From Atribacteria bacterium SCGC AAA255-N14 (GTDB lineage: Bacteria; Atribacterota; JS1; SB-45; 34-128), in contig ASPC01000001.1 of assembly GCA_000405345.1 (NCBI GenBank), positions 1-60,434 on the forward strand: 60,434 nucleotides of DNA, written 5' to 3'. Made by a program: the position numbers and the translations under genes. Shown here piece by piece: positions 18,197 through 28,152 of this stretch. The notes below the pieces were generated by a model that made no database searches, had not been told where the DNA came from, and was given only the letters and a program-made list of their open reading frames with translations. Within the stretch, counting starts at the first letter, position 1; every line of letters starts with the position of its first letter.

Positions 18197-18769
18197 CGAT
18201 TGTCACCTCTAATTCGTATTGCGTATTGCGTATCGCGTATCGAGTTAAAAAAGGGAAAGAAAATAAATTAAAAAACAGTATTGCACCAAATATATCTTAT
18301 TAAGTATATAATATCGAGTCAAGAAAGAGAAAGAAAAGATCAGCAAATTGTCTTTTATAATTAGCTTATTCGATAAAATAAATAAAAATCCTTCTTTTTT
18401 ATTATATATGCTGATTTAAAAATTACAACATTAGACAAAAAAGAGAAATTTGCTTTAAAAACATATAATATATATAATAGAAAATATAAAAGTTCTTTAA
18501 TTCTTAAACTAAAAAACTAAAGGTTTAAAGAGATAAAATATTTTGTGGTTATAAAAAGTGAAGATTATTAAGAAACTTCCATTGAAAAATTAAAAAAATT
18601 CGGTTCAGAAATTAAATAATAAAAATAAATTTAAAAATTTTTTAATAAAAAAAGAGGATTTTTAAAAATAATGTTGAATATATAAATATTAGGTATAAAT
18701 TTTTTTGGTAAATTTCTTCGACTTTATCCGTAAAATTATAAAATACAAAAAAAAGAAAGGATGATAGAT
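18197..18769. other. Divergent intergenic region, very AT-rich
   Basis: It separates the CdaR-type gene from the TPR gene and should carry both promoters. Apart from the heptamer tract at 18213-18246 I see only AT-rich sequence and no RNA. Confidence 0.5.
18213..18246. repeat. Degenerate 7-bp tandem repeat
   Basis: Units in strict 7-bp phase: ATTGCGT, ATTGCGT, ATCGCGT, ATCGAGT. Lies 17 bp upstream of the CdaR-type start. The same kind of heptamer recurs in most gaps of the 18-36 kb region. Confidence 0.7.
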
Positions 18770-19879
18770 ATGTATAGAGAAAATTTGAAATTAAGTTTTG
18801 TAATCTTTTTAATAATTTTATTAGCCCTTTTTACTACCACTGTCTTTGCCAGCAGTGAAACAGAAAAATTATTGCAAGAAATTATAGAAGGAAAAACTAT
18901 GAAGCCTGATATCTTCGCTTTCATCAATATGGGAAATTTTTATTGTTCATTAGATCTCTATGAACCTGCGGAAAAAGAATACGAAAAAGCTTTGGGCTTA
19001 GACGAAACGAATATATTAGCCAGGATAAATCGGAGTTATGCTTTGTACAAAATGGGGGAAAGAGAATCAGCCCTTATCAATCTATCTCAAATTATTATCG
19101 AAGACCCCAATAATGCCTTTGCATATTTTGTAAAGGGAATGATATATAAAGATACGCTCGAGTATGATCTGGCAATAATAGAATATGAAAAAGTTGCCGA
19201 GCTTATTCCTCAAAATGACAAACTTATTTCCGAATTAGCCCAGCTCTATCAGGATAATGACCAATTCATTAAAGCAACAGAGACATATATAAAATTGGGT
19301 AAACTTAAACCCAGCCCTTATATCCTGGACAATTTTTTAGCTTACCGGAAAAATGCTGCTTGTTATTTAAATTTAGGTGATTATTATAGTAGTGTAGGAA
19401 ATATTGATGAAGCTGTATTTGCCTATAATAAAACTACTCAATTTAGCGAAGATAAACGGTCAATAGCTATAGCATATTATCAATTAGGACTTATTGAATT
19501 AAAAGGTAAAGAATATGAAAAAGCCATAATAGAAAAAGTATTATCCCAAACTACTTACCCACTTAGAATTAAAGATTTCACTTTTGACAATTTTGCCCAG
19601 GCTTTCATTGAAATAGGAAATATGCACTATAACGCAGGAGAGCTCCAAAAAGCTTATCAAAATTATGAGTTGGCTCTTCAGTTAGCAGATTCAAATTATA
19701 TCCTCTCGGAGGCACATTATAAATTGGGCTTATCTTATTACCGCAGCCAGGATTACGAAAATGCTGTAAGAGAAGGAGAAATTGCCTTAAGTCTGAATCC
19801 TGAATATTTATCTGACCAACAAAGATTAATTGACCTTTTAATTGCTAACGCCTGGTCTAATTTTACTAAAAAAGAATAA
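18770..19879 (+). CDS. Secreted or lipoprotein-like TPR protein
   Basis: I chose the ATG at 18770 because AAAGGA is then about 7 bases upstream; the ATG at 18761 directly abuts the site. About 369 residues: a signal-type hydrophobic helix (LSFVIFLIILLALFTTTVFA) followed by repeated 34-residue helix pairs such as AEKEYEKALGLDETNILARI, ALINLSQIIIEDPNNAFAY and AYQNYELALQLADSNYILSE. The TPR superhelix should mediate protein contacts outside the membrane. No enzyme domain is visible. Confidence 0.8.
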   Translation: MYRENLKLSFVIFLIILLALFTTTVFASSETEKLLQEIIEGKTMKPDIFAFINMGNFYCSLDLYEPAEKEYEKALGLDETNILARINRSYALYKMGERESALINLSQIIIEDPNNAFAYFVKGMIYKDTLEYDLAIIEYEKVAELIPQNDKLISELAQLYQDNDQFIKATETYIKLGKLKPSPYILDNFLAYRKNAACYLNLGDYYSSVGNIDEAVFAYNKTTQFSEDKRSIAIAYYQLGLIELKGKEYEKAIIEKVLSQTTYPLRIKDFTFDNFAQAFIEIGNMHYNAGELQKAYQNYELALQLADSNYILSEAHYKLGLSYYRSQDYENAVREGEIALSLNPEYLSDQQRLIDLLIANAWSNFTKKE

Positions 19880-19882
19880 AAT

Positions 19883-19972
19883 AGTATCGAGTATATAGTA
19901 TATAGTGAAGAAAGGAAGAGATAGGATTCGGGAGTCAGTAGCCAGGAGCCAGAATACAATATAGCATATAGA
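19883..19972. repeat. Degenerate 7-bp tandem repeats (two tracts)
   Basis: Tract one, 19883-19910: AGTATCG, AGTATAT, AGTATAT, AGTGAAG. Tract two, 19931-19972: GGAGTCA, GTAGCCA, GGAGCCA, GAATACA, ATATAGC, ATATAGA. Both keep exact 7-bp phase although the base composition differs. Confidence 0.6.
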
Positions 19973-20000
19973 ATAAATTAAAATATACCGATTCTTTATT

Positions 20001-20024
20001 CCCTCTCCCCTCCGAGGGAGAGGG
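20001..20024. repeat. CCCTCTCCC/GGGAGAGGG hairpin
   Basis: Nine-base perfect arms (20001-20009 and 20016-20024) with a 6-base loop. It may end the TPR transcript, but no T run follows. It belongs to a repeat-rich gap. Confidence 0.45.
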
Positions 20025-20075
20025 TTAGGGTGAGGGGGAAATAATAAAACCGTAGTCTATGAATTACAAAAGAAG

Positions 20076-20093
20076 GGCACAATTCATTGTGCC
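20076..20093. repeat. GGCACAAT/ATTGTGCC hairpin
   Basis: Eight-base perfect arms around a two-base loop, in the gap between the TPR and LiaF-like genes. Function unknown. Confidence 0.4.
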
Positions 20094-20120
20094 TCTACAC
20101 CTAAATCCTAATTTTTTTAA

Positions 20121-20147
20121 CGCGATACGCAATACGCGATACGAATT
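20121..20147. repeat. Degenerate 7-bp tandem repeat
   Basis: Units ATACGCA, ATACGCG, ATACGAA after a leading CGCG. This is close to the reverse complement of the tract at 18213-18246. Confidence 0.65.
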
Positions 20148-20170
20148 ACTATTTACTATGGACTAATTTA

Positions 20171-20210
20171 ATTGGTCAATTGGTAAATTAATAAATTAAT
20201 AAATTCGAGG
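20171..20210. repeat. Degenerate 8-bp tandem repeat ending at a ribosome site
   Basis: Five phased octamers: ATTGGTCA, ATTGGTAA, ATTAATAA, ATTAATAA, ATTCGAGG. The last unit runs into the GAGGTG ribosome site of the LiaF-like gene. Confidence 0.7.
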
Positions 20211-20217
20211 TGAAAAA

Positions 20218-21231
20218 ATGAAGGCGAATAAAATAATTAGTGGTTTAACTTTATTGCTTATAGGAATAATTCTTTTAGCAAATACTTTAAATATATTAGA
20301 GTGGTCTGTTTGGTCAAACATAATTAAACTCTGGCCTCTGCTTTTGGTAAGTTGGGGTATATCTTTAATCTTAAGAGGAAAGAACCTTTCCTTCCTGGGT
20401 CCGTTAATCATATTTTTAGGAATTATTTTAGGAGTAGCGTCAAGTTATATGGGAATCGGTTTGGAAGGAGAAATGGTAAGGGAAGTAAAAACTCTAAGCC
20501 GAGAAATAGTTATTGAAGTTGAAAAGGCTCCGGAAACTGGAGTGGCTTTGGAAACTGAAATCACCCCAGGAATCGAAACGGCTCCGGAGACCGAAATATC
20601 CTCCGAAACAGAAACATCTTTAGAAACAAAAGAGTATCCTGAAATCGAAAGAGCTTCAATTGGATTAAATCTTGATGTAGGGAAACTTACTATGGGTGAA
20701 TCTACCCCACTACTTTATGAATGCATCTCCCATTATCGCTATAAAGAATTTGAACCTTTTGAAGAATACTCTACTACCGAAGAAGAAGCTAACGTTCTTA
20801 TTCATCATTCTCCAGTTAAGGGAAATTTTCGTAATCCTGAAAATAAGTGGGAGTTAAAATTAAATAATCAAATAATATATAATCTATCTATTAAAACAGG
20901 CGCTTTCGATACAGATTGTAACTTATCGGCTTTTAAGGTCGAAAAACTTTACATAGAAAGTGGGGCAAGTAATATCAACTTGGTTGTACCGAAATATAAT
21001 TCTAAAATAATTATTGATTCAGGGGTATCCAATATTGATATTGCCATTCCTAAAAATGTGGGAGCAATAGTGAATATTGATTCGGGAATTGCGATAAAAG
21101 ATCTTGACGATTTTATTAAGAGAGATAGTATGTATATTTCCAATAATTACGATAGCTCAGAATTTAAAGTGGATATAGAGATTGATTGTGGAGTTTCCAA
21201 CATAAATATTCATTATACAGATATTCCTTAA
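20218..21231 (+). CDS. LiaF-like membrane protein with beta-helical toastrack domain
   Basis: 337 residues. The N-terminus holds three to four hydrophobic segments of the LiaI/LiaF type (SGLTLLLIGIILLANTLNIL, LWPLLLVSWGISLIL, then a third). Residues about 100-145 form a Glu/Thr/Pro-rich linker with repeated ETE motifs (for example TEISSETETSLET). The C-terminal part shows rungs such as YIESGASNINLVVP, IIDSGVSNIDIAIP and IDCGVSNINIHY, a right-handed beta-helix as in the cell-envelope stress family. Family members sense or dampen envelope stress. The Glu-Thr linker is unusually repetitive. Confidence 0.75.
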   Translation: MKANKIISGLTLLLIGIILLANTLNILEWSVWSNIIKLWPLLLVSWGISLILRGKNLSFLGPLIIFLGIILGVASSYMGIGLEGEMVREVKTLSREIVIEVEKAPETGVALETEITPGIETAPETEISSETETSLETKEYPEIERASIGLNLDVGKLTMGESTPLLYECISHYRYKEFEPFEEYSTTEEEANVLIHHSPVKGNFRNPENKWELKLNNQIIYNLSIKTGAFDTDCNLSAFKVEKLYIESGASNINLVVPKYNSKIIIDSGVSNIDIAIPKNVGAIVNIDSGIAIKDLDDFIKRDSMYISNNYDSSEFKVDIEIDCGVSNINIHYTDIP

Positions 21232-21393
21232 GATAATATTATAAACAATTATTACCAGAAACTCATTCTGGCTAATCTTATGTTTATACTATCTACTTAT
21301 TTGATGGCTGTATGACTAAATGTTTGGAAATATAAATTTAAAAGCAAGAACTTTTATTTATTAAAAAAATCACGGCTTCTTTTGTTTCGTGAA

Positions 21394-22272
21394 CTATTTT
21401 TCGCTTTCTTTTCTTAAATAAACTACTTGTCTGGGGAAGGGAATCTCTATGCCTTTTTTATCAAAAGTATCTTTGATTCTTCGTTTAAGTTCTCTCTCTG
21501 CTCCCCAATGAGTCATCGCTTTAACTTTAATTGCTATCCTTAAAGCAACATCTGATGAACCGAGAGATAATACCCCCTGGACAATTGGAGGCTCTAAAAC
21601 AATATCTTTATTCTCTTCAGCCCATTTATTAGCAATTTCTTCCAAGGCTTTCATTCCTCTTTCTGTATCCTGTTCGTAAGCTACCCCCACCTCAACAATA
21701 GCCCTCATGTACCCTTTATTAAAATTACCAAAACTAGCAATTTCTCCATAAGACATTACTCTTAACTCACCTGAAAACTTCCTTAAATGAATATTCCTTA
21801 AACCGATAACTTCCACTGTTCCGGAATGTTCTCCTATATTAACAGAATCTCCTACTGAAATTACCCCCTCAAAAAGTAGAAAGGCACCTGAAATAACATC
21901 TTTCACTAGAGATTGAGCTCCAAAACCAACTGCTAAACCAACAACTCCGGCACTAGCAATAATCGCGGTAGTGTCTATCCCTAATTCTCTTAATACAATT
22001 ACTCCGGTAATAAAATAAATTACATATTTAGAAACACTCTGCAAAAGCGGAATAAGAGTATTTGCTCGAGAAATCCTCTTCACATAATTTTTGGATTTTT
22101 TTAAAGGGGTTAAAGATTTTTCTATTAGTTTATTAATTACGGATAAAGCTATCTTTGCTACCACTAATATTATAATAATAGTTATAAATTTTCCCCACCA
22201 CAGAATAAGATTCTCCGGACTAAAAACTCTTAATACCGCTTGCCAAAAACTGTTCATATATTGTGTAAACAT
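21394..22272 (-). CDS. MscS-family small-conductance mechanosensitive channel
   Basis: 292 residues. Three membrane helices are followed by the pore-lining helix AGVVGLAVGFGAQSLVKDVISGAFLLFEG, then the beta domain (VGDSVNIGEHSGTVEVIGLRNIHLR) and an alpha-beta C-terminus. This is the minimal MscS layout. It releases solutes from the cytoplasm under hypo-osmotic shock. The gene is single, convergent with the LiaF-like gene and followed by repeat-rich DNA. Confidence 0.9.
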   Translation of the reverse strand: MFTQYMNSFWQAVLRVFSPENLILWWGKFITIIIILVVAKIALSVINKLIEKSLTPLKKSKNYVKRISRANTLIPLLQSVSKYVIYFITGVIVLRELGIDTTAIIASAGVVGLAVGFGAQSLVKDVISGAFLLFEGVISVGDSVNIGEHSGTVEVIGLRNIHLRKFSGELRVMSYGEIASFGNFNKGYMRAIVEVGVAYEQDTERGMKALEEIANKWAEENKDIVLEPPIVQGVLSLGSSDVALRIAIKVKAMTHWGAERELKRRIKDTFDKKGIEIPFPRQVVYLRKESEK

Positions 22273-22352
22273 TGATAGTTCTCCTTTTTAATTTATATTG
22301 ACCACAAGGCCAATTCGCTAATTTGTAGAACCGATATCTCGCCTGCCTTAAT

Positions 22353-22430
22353 TCACCAATTGACCAATTAGCCGATTGACCAATTAAATTAATTTACCGA
22401 TCCCCCTATTTACCAATTGATTAATTAAAT
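22353..22430. repeat. Degenerate 8-bp tandem repeat
   Basis: Phased octamers TCACCAAT, TGACCAAT, TAGCCGAT, TGACCAAT, then less regular copies including TTACCAAT and TGATTAAT. Located upstream of the MscS gene and downstream of clpB. Confidence 0.65.
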
Positions 22431-22449
22431 TAGTCGATAGTATTTAATT

Positions 22450-22480
22450 AGCGTAGAGCGTACAGCGGGTAGCGTATAGG
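22450..22480. repeat. Degenerate 7-bp tandem repeat
   Basis: Units AGCGTAG, AGCGTAC, AGCGGGT, AGCGTAT in exact phase, directly after the octamer tract. A further hairpin-like ACAAGCGTCTCGCCTA follows near 22550. Confidence 0.6.
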
Positions 22481-22578
22481 CACGGGGAACAATTGCGGGA
22501 AAAAATACGAATACTAAAGACGCAAAGATTTCCCACAGTCTGCCCGTAGGACAAGCGTCTCGCCTATCTAAAGTAAAT

Positions 22579-25176
22579 TTATATTTTCCTGAAAATTATT
22601 TTCTCATTTTTTTCATCCAAATCGGTTTCTAATTTATCCCCCTCTTTAAAAACTCCTTCTAAAATTTGCAAGGCCAAGGGGTCTTGAATGTACCTTTGAA
22701 TGGTTCTCTTTAAAGGTCGAGCACCATAATGAGGGTCATATCCTTTTTCAGCTAAAAATTCTTTTGTTTCTTGAGTAATTTTTAAATAAACTTTTTTAGT
22801 TACTAATCTCTTTTTTAAAATATTGAGCTGGATATCCACGATTTTAACAATCTGCTCTTTATCTAAATTGTTAAAGATAATTATCTCATCAAGTCTATTT
22901 AAAAATTCTGGCTTAAAGTGCTCACGAAGAGAATCGTTTACTTTTTGCATAACAGACTCTCTATTCCCCTCATTCATTTCGTAGATCCACTGACTACCGA
23001 TATTCGAAGTCATAATTAAAATAGAGTTTTTAAAATTAACTACCCTGCCCTGTCCGTCAGTTAGACGGCCATCATCTAAAATCTGCAACAAAATATTAAA
23101 AACATCGGGGTGAGCTTTCTCAATTTCATCAAAGAGAATAACTGAATAAGGTTTGCGCCTGACAATTTCAGTAAGTTGACCACCTTCTTCGTATCCTACA
23201 TAGCCTGGTGGAGCCCCGATTAACCGGGCTACACTGTGTCTCTCCATATATTCAGACATATCGATACGCACTAGAAAATTTTCATCATTAAACAAAAAAT
23301 CAGCCAAACTACGAGCGAGCTCAGTTTTACCTACTCCTGTAGGCCCCATAAAAATAAATGACCCTACTGGTCTATTGGGATCCGCTATACCAACTCGAGA
23401 TCTCCTAATAGCATTAGAAACTAACCTAATCGCCTCATCTTGTCCAACAACTCTTTGTTTAAGCTCTTCTTCCATCTTAACTAATTTATTTGCTTCCCCT
23501 TCCAGCAATCGACCAACTGGTATGCCAGTCCATTTGGAAATAATTTCTGTAATATCCTCTTCATCAACTTCTTCTTTAAGCATTTTAGTTTCTTTTTGTA
23601 GAGAAGCCAGCTTTTTATTTTCTTCTTCCAAATCTTTTTGAAATTTAGGTAAGACCCCATATTTTAATTCTGCAACTCGGTTAAGATTACCTTCTCTCTC
23701 TTCTTTCTCAGCTTCTATTTTATTCTGTTCAATACTACTTTTTATTTTTTGTATTCTCTGGATTGATTCCTTCTCATTCTTCCATTTTAATTTCATCCCA
23801 TCTCTTTTTTCTTTTAAAGAACTTAGTTCCTTTTCTATTTTATTTAAATGTTCCTGAGAAATAGAATCTTTTTCTTTCTTTAAAGCATGCTTTTCTATTT
23901 CTAATTGAATAATTTTTCTTTCCACTTCATCTATCTCTATAGGCATACTATCGATTTCCATCCTCAAACGGGAGGAAGCTTCATCTATCAGATCAATTGC
24001 CTTATCTGGCAAAAATCTATCGGTAATATAGCGATTAGATAATATGGCTGCAGCAACTAAAGCTGAATCTTTAATCCTTATTCCATGATACACTTCATAT
24101 TTCTCTTTTAATCCTCTTAAAATAGCAATAGTATCTTCTACTGAGGGTTCCTTTATTAACACTGGTTGGAATCTTCTCTCCAATGCAGCATCTTTTTCGA
24201 TATATTTTCTATATTCCTTTAAAGTTGTAGCTCCGATACAATGCAATTCGCCCCGAGCTAAAGCCGGCTTTAACATATTGGAAGCATCTATTGCTCCTTC
24301 AGCTGCTCCTGCTCCCACTAAAGTATGGAGTTCATCAATAAAAACAATTATTTTACCTTCCGCTTTTTGGATCTCTTTTAAAACTGCCTTTAAACGATCT
24401 TCAAATTCACCTCTATATTTTGCGCCAGCTACCATAGAACTAATATCTAAAATCAGTACCTTTTTATTTTTTAATCCTTCCGGAATATCTCCACTTACAA
24501 TTCTCTGGGCTAAACCTTCAGCAATTGCAGTCTTACCTACTCCCGGTTCACCAATTAAAACAGGATTATTTTTAGTACGCCGTAAAAGTATTTGCATAAC
24601 TTGTCGTATTTCATCATCCCGCCCAATTACCGGATCAAGTTTCCTTTCTCTAGCTAAATCAGTTAGATCACGAGCATATCTTTCTAAAGCTTGATATTTT
24701 TCCTCTGGATTTTGATCAGTTACCCGCTGATTTCCTCTAATATTCACTAAAGCCTGATAGATTTTATCTTTATTAATCCCTTCTTTTTTTAATAAATCAC
24801 TAACCCTGCTCCCATCAGTTTCAGTTAAAGCTATTAATAAATGTTCCGTACTGACAAATTCATCCTTTACTTTTTTAGCTTCTTGTAGGGCAGTATTAAG
24901 CACATCGTTTAGTTCATTACCTATATATTGTTGTGTCCCGGAACCGCCACTTACCTTAGGAATTGCCTCTAATATTTTTTCTAACTTAGCTTTAATATCA
25001 TCTGAGTTAACCTCTAATTTATGTAAAATAGAAGGAATTACGCCTTCTTTTTGATTAATTAGAGCTAATAAAAGATGTTCACTTTTTATCTCTTGATGGT
25101 TATAACTACCGGCGCTTTGTTGAGCTTCTCCAATAGCTTCTTGAGCTTTTATAGTAAACTTATCAAATTTAATCAT
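22579..25176 (-). CDS. clpB: ClpB disaggregase (Hsp100)
   Basis: I start it at the ATG at 25176 ([14 protein letters not shown]), which has an AAGGAG site; the longer TTG frame lacks one. 865 residues, the normal ClpB length. Order: Clp N domain; AAA-1 with GEPGVGKTA and [13 protein letters not shown]; the coiled-coil middle domain (about 400-530); AAA-2 with [10 protein letters not shown] and [14 protein letters not shown]-terminal D2 small domain. With DnaK it rescues aggregated proteins. I found no convincing CIRCE element upstream. It is preceded by hisC on the same strand, 72 bp away. Confidence 0.95.
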   Translation of the reverse strand: MIKFDKFTIKAQEAIGEAQQSAGSYNHQEIKSEHLLLALINQKEGVIPSILHKLEVNSDDIKAKLEKILEAIPKVSGGSGTQQYIGNELNDVLNTALQEAKKVKDEFVSTEHLLIALTETDGSRVSDLLKKEGINKDKIYQALVNIRGNQRVTDQNPEEKYQALERYARDLTDLARERKLDPVIGRDDEIRQVMQILLRRTKNNPVLIGEPGVGKTAIAEGLAQRIVSGDIPEGLKNKKVLILDISSMVAGAKYRGEFEDRLKAVLKEIQKAEGKIIVFIDELHTLVGAGAAEGAIDASNMLKPALARGELHCIGATTLKEYRKYIEKDAALERRFQPVLIKEPSVEDTIAILRGLKEKYEVYHGIRIKDSALVAAAILSNRYITDRFLPDKAIDLIDEASSRLRMEIDSMPIEIDEVERKIIQLEIEKHALKKEKDSISQEHLNKIEKELSSLKEKRDGMKLKWKNEKESIQRIQKIKSSIEQNKIEAEKEEREGNLNRVAELKYGVLPKFQKDLEEENKKLASLQKETKMLKEEVDEEDITEIISKWTGIPVGRLLEGEANKLVKMEEELKQRVVGQDEAIRLVSNAIRRSRVGIADPNRPVGSFIFMGPTGVGKTELARSLADFLFNDENFLVRIDMSEYMERHSVARLIGAPPGYVGYEEGGQLTEIVRRKPYSVILFDEIEKAHPDVFNILLQILDDGRLTDGQGRVVNFKNSILIMTSNIGSQWIYEMNEGNRESVMQKVNDSLREHFKPEFLNRLDEIIIFNNLDKEQIVKIVDIQLNILKKRLVTKKVYLKITQETKEFLAEKGYDPHYGARPLKRTIQRYIQDPLALQILEGVFKEGDKLETDLDEKNEKIIFRKI

Positions 25177-25248
25177 CTTATTTATCTCCTTCTTAACTAT
25201 AAGGATATTAAAAAATAATTCTTTGACCAATTAGATTTTAAAATATCT

Positions 25249-26325
25249 TTAACAGCTTTTCAACCCATCAATTAAAATATCATTCTCCTCTTTATTCCCT
25301 ACAGTTATACGTAAAAAATATCTGGAGCTTGAAAAAACGGGATCCGAAACCGTTTGGACTAAAATTCCTTGTTCTAATAAATTATTATAAACCAAGTCTG
25401 TATCTTCTTTAGAGCCCGCCTCGACCAAAACAAAGTTGGTCTGAGAAGGATGGGCTTTAAAGGGGGTAATTTCGTTTATTCTGTCTATTAATCTTTCGCG
25501 TTCTCTAATAATTTTCTCTATACTATCTTTTAAAATTTCTTTATTTTCAAAAACCACCTGGGCTGCAAGTTGAGAAAAAGTATTTACATTAAAGGGGCTC
25601 TTAACTTTTCTTACTTCATTTATAATTTCAGGATTAGAAAGTAAATACCCCACCCGTAAGCTGGCTATACTGTAAGCCTTGGAAAAAGTCCTAAGAATAA
25701 CTAAATTGTCGTAACGGGATATAAGGGGTACAAAAGTCTTTTTTCCAAACTCATAATAAGCTTCATCTACTACTACCAGACAACCCGATTCTTCAATTAT
25801 CTTTATAATCTTATCCTCGGCAAAATAATTTCCGGTAGGGGCATTGGGATAGGCTAAAAAAACTATGGAAGAATTTTCTTTCTTAGCTTCCTCTAAAATC
25901 TTATCCTCATTTAAACTAAAATTGCTCTGGCTTAAAGGAATCTGTACAAAATTAGATCCATTAACAATTGAATAAATTTTATACATGGCAAAAGAGGGCG
26001 CAGTAGTAATAAGCTTTCTCCCTTTTTCCGAGAAAGCCTTAATTAAATAATCAATAAGTTCATCAGAACCATTTCCTATAACTATATTATCTCTGGTTAA
26101 ACCCCAAAAAGAAGAAACGGCTTCACTTAATTTCACAGAATTTGCGTTAGGGTAACGAGAATATTTTAAATTTTTAGCTTTCCATAATATTTCTTCAATA
26201 ATTTCTTCTGGTAAACCATAAGGATTTTCATTAGCATTTAATTTCACTTTATAAGGCATTTCATGAGGATCGTAAGGTTTTAGTTCCTTTAAAGTATTGC
26301 GATAAAATTTTTTGTCTTTTTTCAT
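25249..26325 (-). CDS. hisC: Histidinol-phosphate aminotransferase
   Basis: 358 residues, class I/II aminotransferase fold. It shows LNANENPYG near the start, a VIGNGSDELIDYLI segment, AYPNAPTGNYF, VVDEAYYEF and the PLP-lysine motif RTFSKAYSIASLRVGY. These fit HisC, which makes L-histidinol phosphate from imidazole acetol phosphate. No other his gene is adjacent, so it may serve aromatic amino acids as well. It sits between clpB and a B3/4-domain gene on the same strand. Confidence 0.85.
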   Translation of the reverse strand: MKKDKKFYRNTLKELKPYDPHEMPYKVKLNANENPYGLPEEIIEEILWKAKNLKYSRYPNANSVKLSEAVSSFWGLTRDNIVIGNGSDELIDYLIKAFSEKGRKLITTAPSFAMYKIYSIVNGSNFVQIPLSQSNFSLNEDKILEEAKKENSSIVFLAYPNAPTGNYFAEDKIIKIIEESGCLVVVDEAYYEFGKKTFVPLISRYDNLVILRTFSKAYSIASLRVGYLLSNPEIINEVRKVKSPFNVNTFSQLAAQVVFENKEILKDSIEKIIRERERLIDRINEITPFKAHPSQTNFVLVEAGSKEDTDLVYNNLLEQGILVQTVSDPVFSSSRYFLRITVGNKEENDILIDGLKSC

Positions 26326-26380
26326 ATCTTATATTATTGCTCCCTTCTTACTATATTAAATAAATGTCTCCTGATATGAT

Positions 26381-27085
26381 TTAAAAATCTATTTCAATCT
26401 CTCTATTATTTCGATTTAGTAAACCAGTAGTCAATTCTGCTTTGCACTGCTCGATTAATAATTTTGCTAATTCATCTCTTGCTTCCTCTATAATCGATTG
26501 AGGAACTGCCCCGATTCCATCGATATTAATAACCATTCTTTTGGTATTTTCAGTAATTTTACTAAAATCACCATTTCGCCAATTCCATCTCCTACACATC
26601 ACCTTCAAAGTTTTATCATCAAAATAAATTACCTCTCCGGGTTGAGGATTTTCTTCTTCTTCACTACCCAAAGCAACAAACCATTCATTCCCCTTGGCAA
26701 AGCAAAGATGCAAATTTCCTTCTATTTTATCTGCATCATCACCGCCGCAAGGGATAAGATATTTTATAGAAATATAATTAAATAAGGCAACTACTGAGTT
26801 AATAAAAGGAAACCCTCCGCCCTTTTCAATTCTTTTCAAAAGTGCTTTTATGGAGGGTGGAAACTTGTGCGGGTCAGAATTAAACTTTAAATGTGCTTCA
26901 TTCCAGGCCTTTACAAAGGGATGTTTAATTAAATCTTCCTTCATCCTCTTTTCAATCTCTTTATTTAAAGGTTTTTTTATTCTTTTGTTGCCGAGTGCAT
27001 TTTCTATATCTCTAACAATTATAATCCCTCTTTTAAAATCAGGAAATTGAGTAAAGATTTCTGAATCTATAATTACCTTTCTCAT
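26381..27085 (-). CDS. Solo B3/B4 tRNA-binding-domain protein
   Basis: 234 residues related to the B3/B4 editing domain of the phenylalanyl-tRNA synthetase beta subunit. Typical stretches are HPFVKAWNEAHLKFNSDPHKFPPSIKALLKR, LFNYISIKYLIPCGGDDAD and a closing WNWRNGDFSKITENTKRMVINIDG. Free-standing copies are thought to clear mischarged tRNAs or bind nucleic acid, but the role is unproven. No synthetase domain is attached. It lies in a run of minus-strand genes. Confidence 0.75.
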   Translation of the reverse strand: MRKVIIDSEIFTQFPDFKRGIIIVRDIENALGNKRIKKPLNKEIEKRMKEDLIKHPFVKAWNEAHLKFNSDPHKFPPSIKALLKRIEKGGGFPFINSVVALFNYISIKYLIPCGGDDADKIEGNLHLCFAKGNEWFVALGSEEEENPQPGEVIYFDDKTLKVMCRRWNWRNGDFSKITENTKRMVINIDGIGAVPQSIIEEARDELAKLLIEQCKAELTTGLLNRNNREIEIDF

Positions 27086-27189
27086 AATCTATTTATTTTC
27101 GCCTTTCCCCTAAAATTTATATATTTTTCCTTAATCTCTTTTCCTTAAAATTGTTCTTTGAACCTTAATTAATTTGATATTTTTTTGTT

Positions 27190-27717
27190 TTATTTCTTTT
27201 CTAAGCTCCTGATTTGATCCCGTAATTTAGCAGCTTCCTCGTAATTTTCTACCTCTACTGCTTTCTGCATCTTTTGTTGTAACTCGGTAAGTTTTATTTC
27301 TTTTTCATTCTCTAAGGTTATTTTCTCTGTGGAAGCCTTATTTAATACTTCTTCAGTTACATAAATAGGGGCACGTGCCCTCAGAGCTAAAGCAATAGCG
27401 TCACTCGGTCTGGCGTCAATTTCTTTTTCCGTTTGATTTATTTTTAATTTAACTGAAGCAAAATAAGTATTATCCTTAATATTGCAAATTACTACTCTTG
27501 TTACAACTACACCAAGGGAATCTAAAATATTTTTTATTAAATCATGGGGTAAAGGTCTTACTGGTTCTACTTTTTCCAAAGCTAAAGAAATCATCTTTGC
27601 TTCGTAATGCCCTACCCAGATAGGAAGCCACCTTTTTTCAGTTTCATCTTTTAAAATTACCACAAAACCTTTTGTCACCGGGTCAATTGCTACACCGGAA
27701 ATTTTTACCCTTATCAT
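27190..27717 (-). CDS. Bifunctional nuclease-family protein with C-terminal UVR motif
   Basis: 175 residues. The DUF151/BFN domain covers about 1-125, with LPIWVGHYEAKMISLAL, RPLPHDLIKNILDSLG and EIDARPSDAIALALRARAPIYV. Residues about 140-175 form a UVR motif (QQKMQKAVEVENYEEAAKLRDQIR) as in UvrB/UvrC and ClpC-related proteins. This two-domain form is widespread in bacteria and its substrate is not settled. Confidence 0.85.
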   Translation of the reverse strand: MIRVKISGVAIDPVTKGFVVILKDETEKRWLPIWVGHYEAKMISLALEKVEPVRPLPHDLIKNILDSLGVVVTRVVICNIKDNTYFASVKLKINQTEKEIDARPSDAIALALRARAPIYVTEEVLNKASTEKITLENEKEIKLTELQQKMQKAVEVENYEEAAKLRDQIRSLEKK

Positions 27718-27869
27718 TTTTATCCCTCTTTTTTATTTTGTATTTTAACATATTTTACTTTTAGTTTTAAGAGTTTTTCTTTTTCTCTATATATTATATT
27801 CTACAACAAATATAAAATCCCTGCATAAATATTATTTTTTTTTAAAAATTTTATCAGTTATAACTTAAT

Positions 27870-27917
27870 TCACCGATAAATTAATTGACCAATTGACCAA
27901 TTCTCCAATTTACCAAT
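27870..27917. repeat. Degenerate 8-bp tandem repeat (six phased units)
   Basis: TCACCGAT, AAATTAAT, TGACCAAT, TGACCAAT, TCTCCAAT, TTACCAAT, all in exact 8-bp register. The clearest octamer tract of the window together with 33391-33430. Confidence 0.75.
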
Positions 27918-27993
27918 TAAGATAAAAAGGCACGATGCAAGAGACATGCGAGATACAAGCGATTACAATTGACCGACTCCTGAATTCTTTTTT

Positions 27994-28021
27994 ACGATAT
28001 ACGATTCACGAGATACGAGAT
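27994..28021. repeat. Degenerate 7-bp tandem repeat
   Basis: ACGATAT, ACGATTC, ACGAGAT, ACGAGAT in exact phase. A looser heptamer tract (ATGCAAG, ATGCGAG, ATACAAG) lies at about 27935-27960. Confidence 0.7.
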
Positions 28022-28152
28022 ACTGATTTTGATTGATTACCCTTTAAAGAAATGTTATAATTTTTCAAGTTATAAAGATAATATTTTTTATTATATTACA
28101 ATAAATTTTATAAAAATAAAATATCTTTAACTTCAGGAGGAATATAATAAAT

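Noticed and set aside
22579..25300. CIRCE heat-shock operator in front of clpB
   Set aside because: No TTAGCACTC-N9-GAGTGCTAA type repeat is present in the upstream gap.
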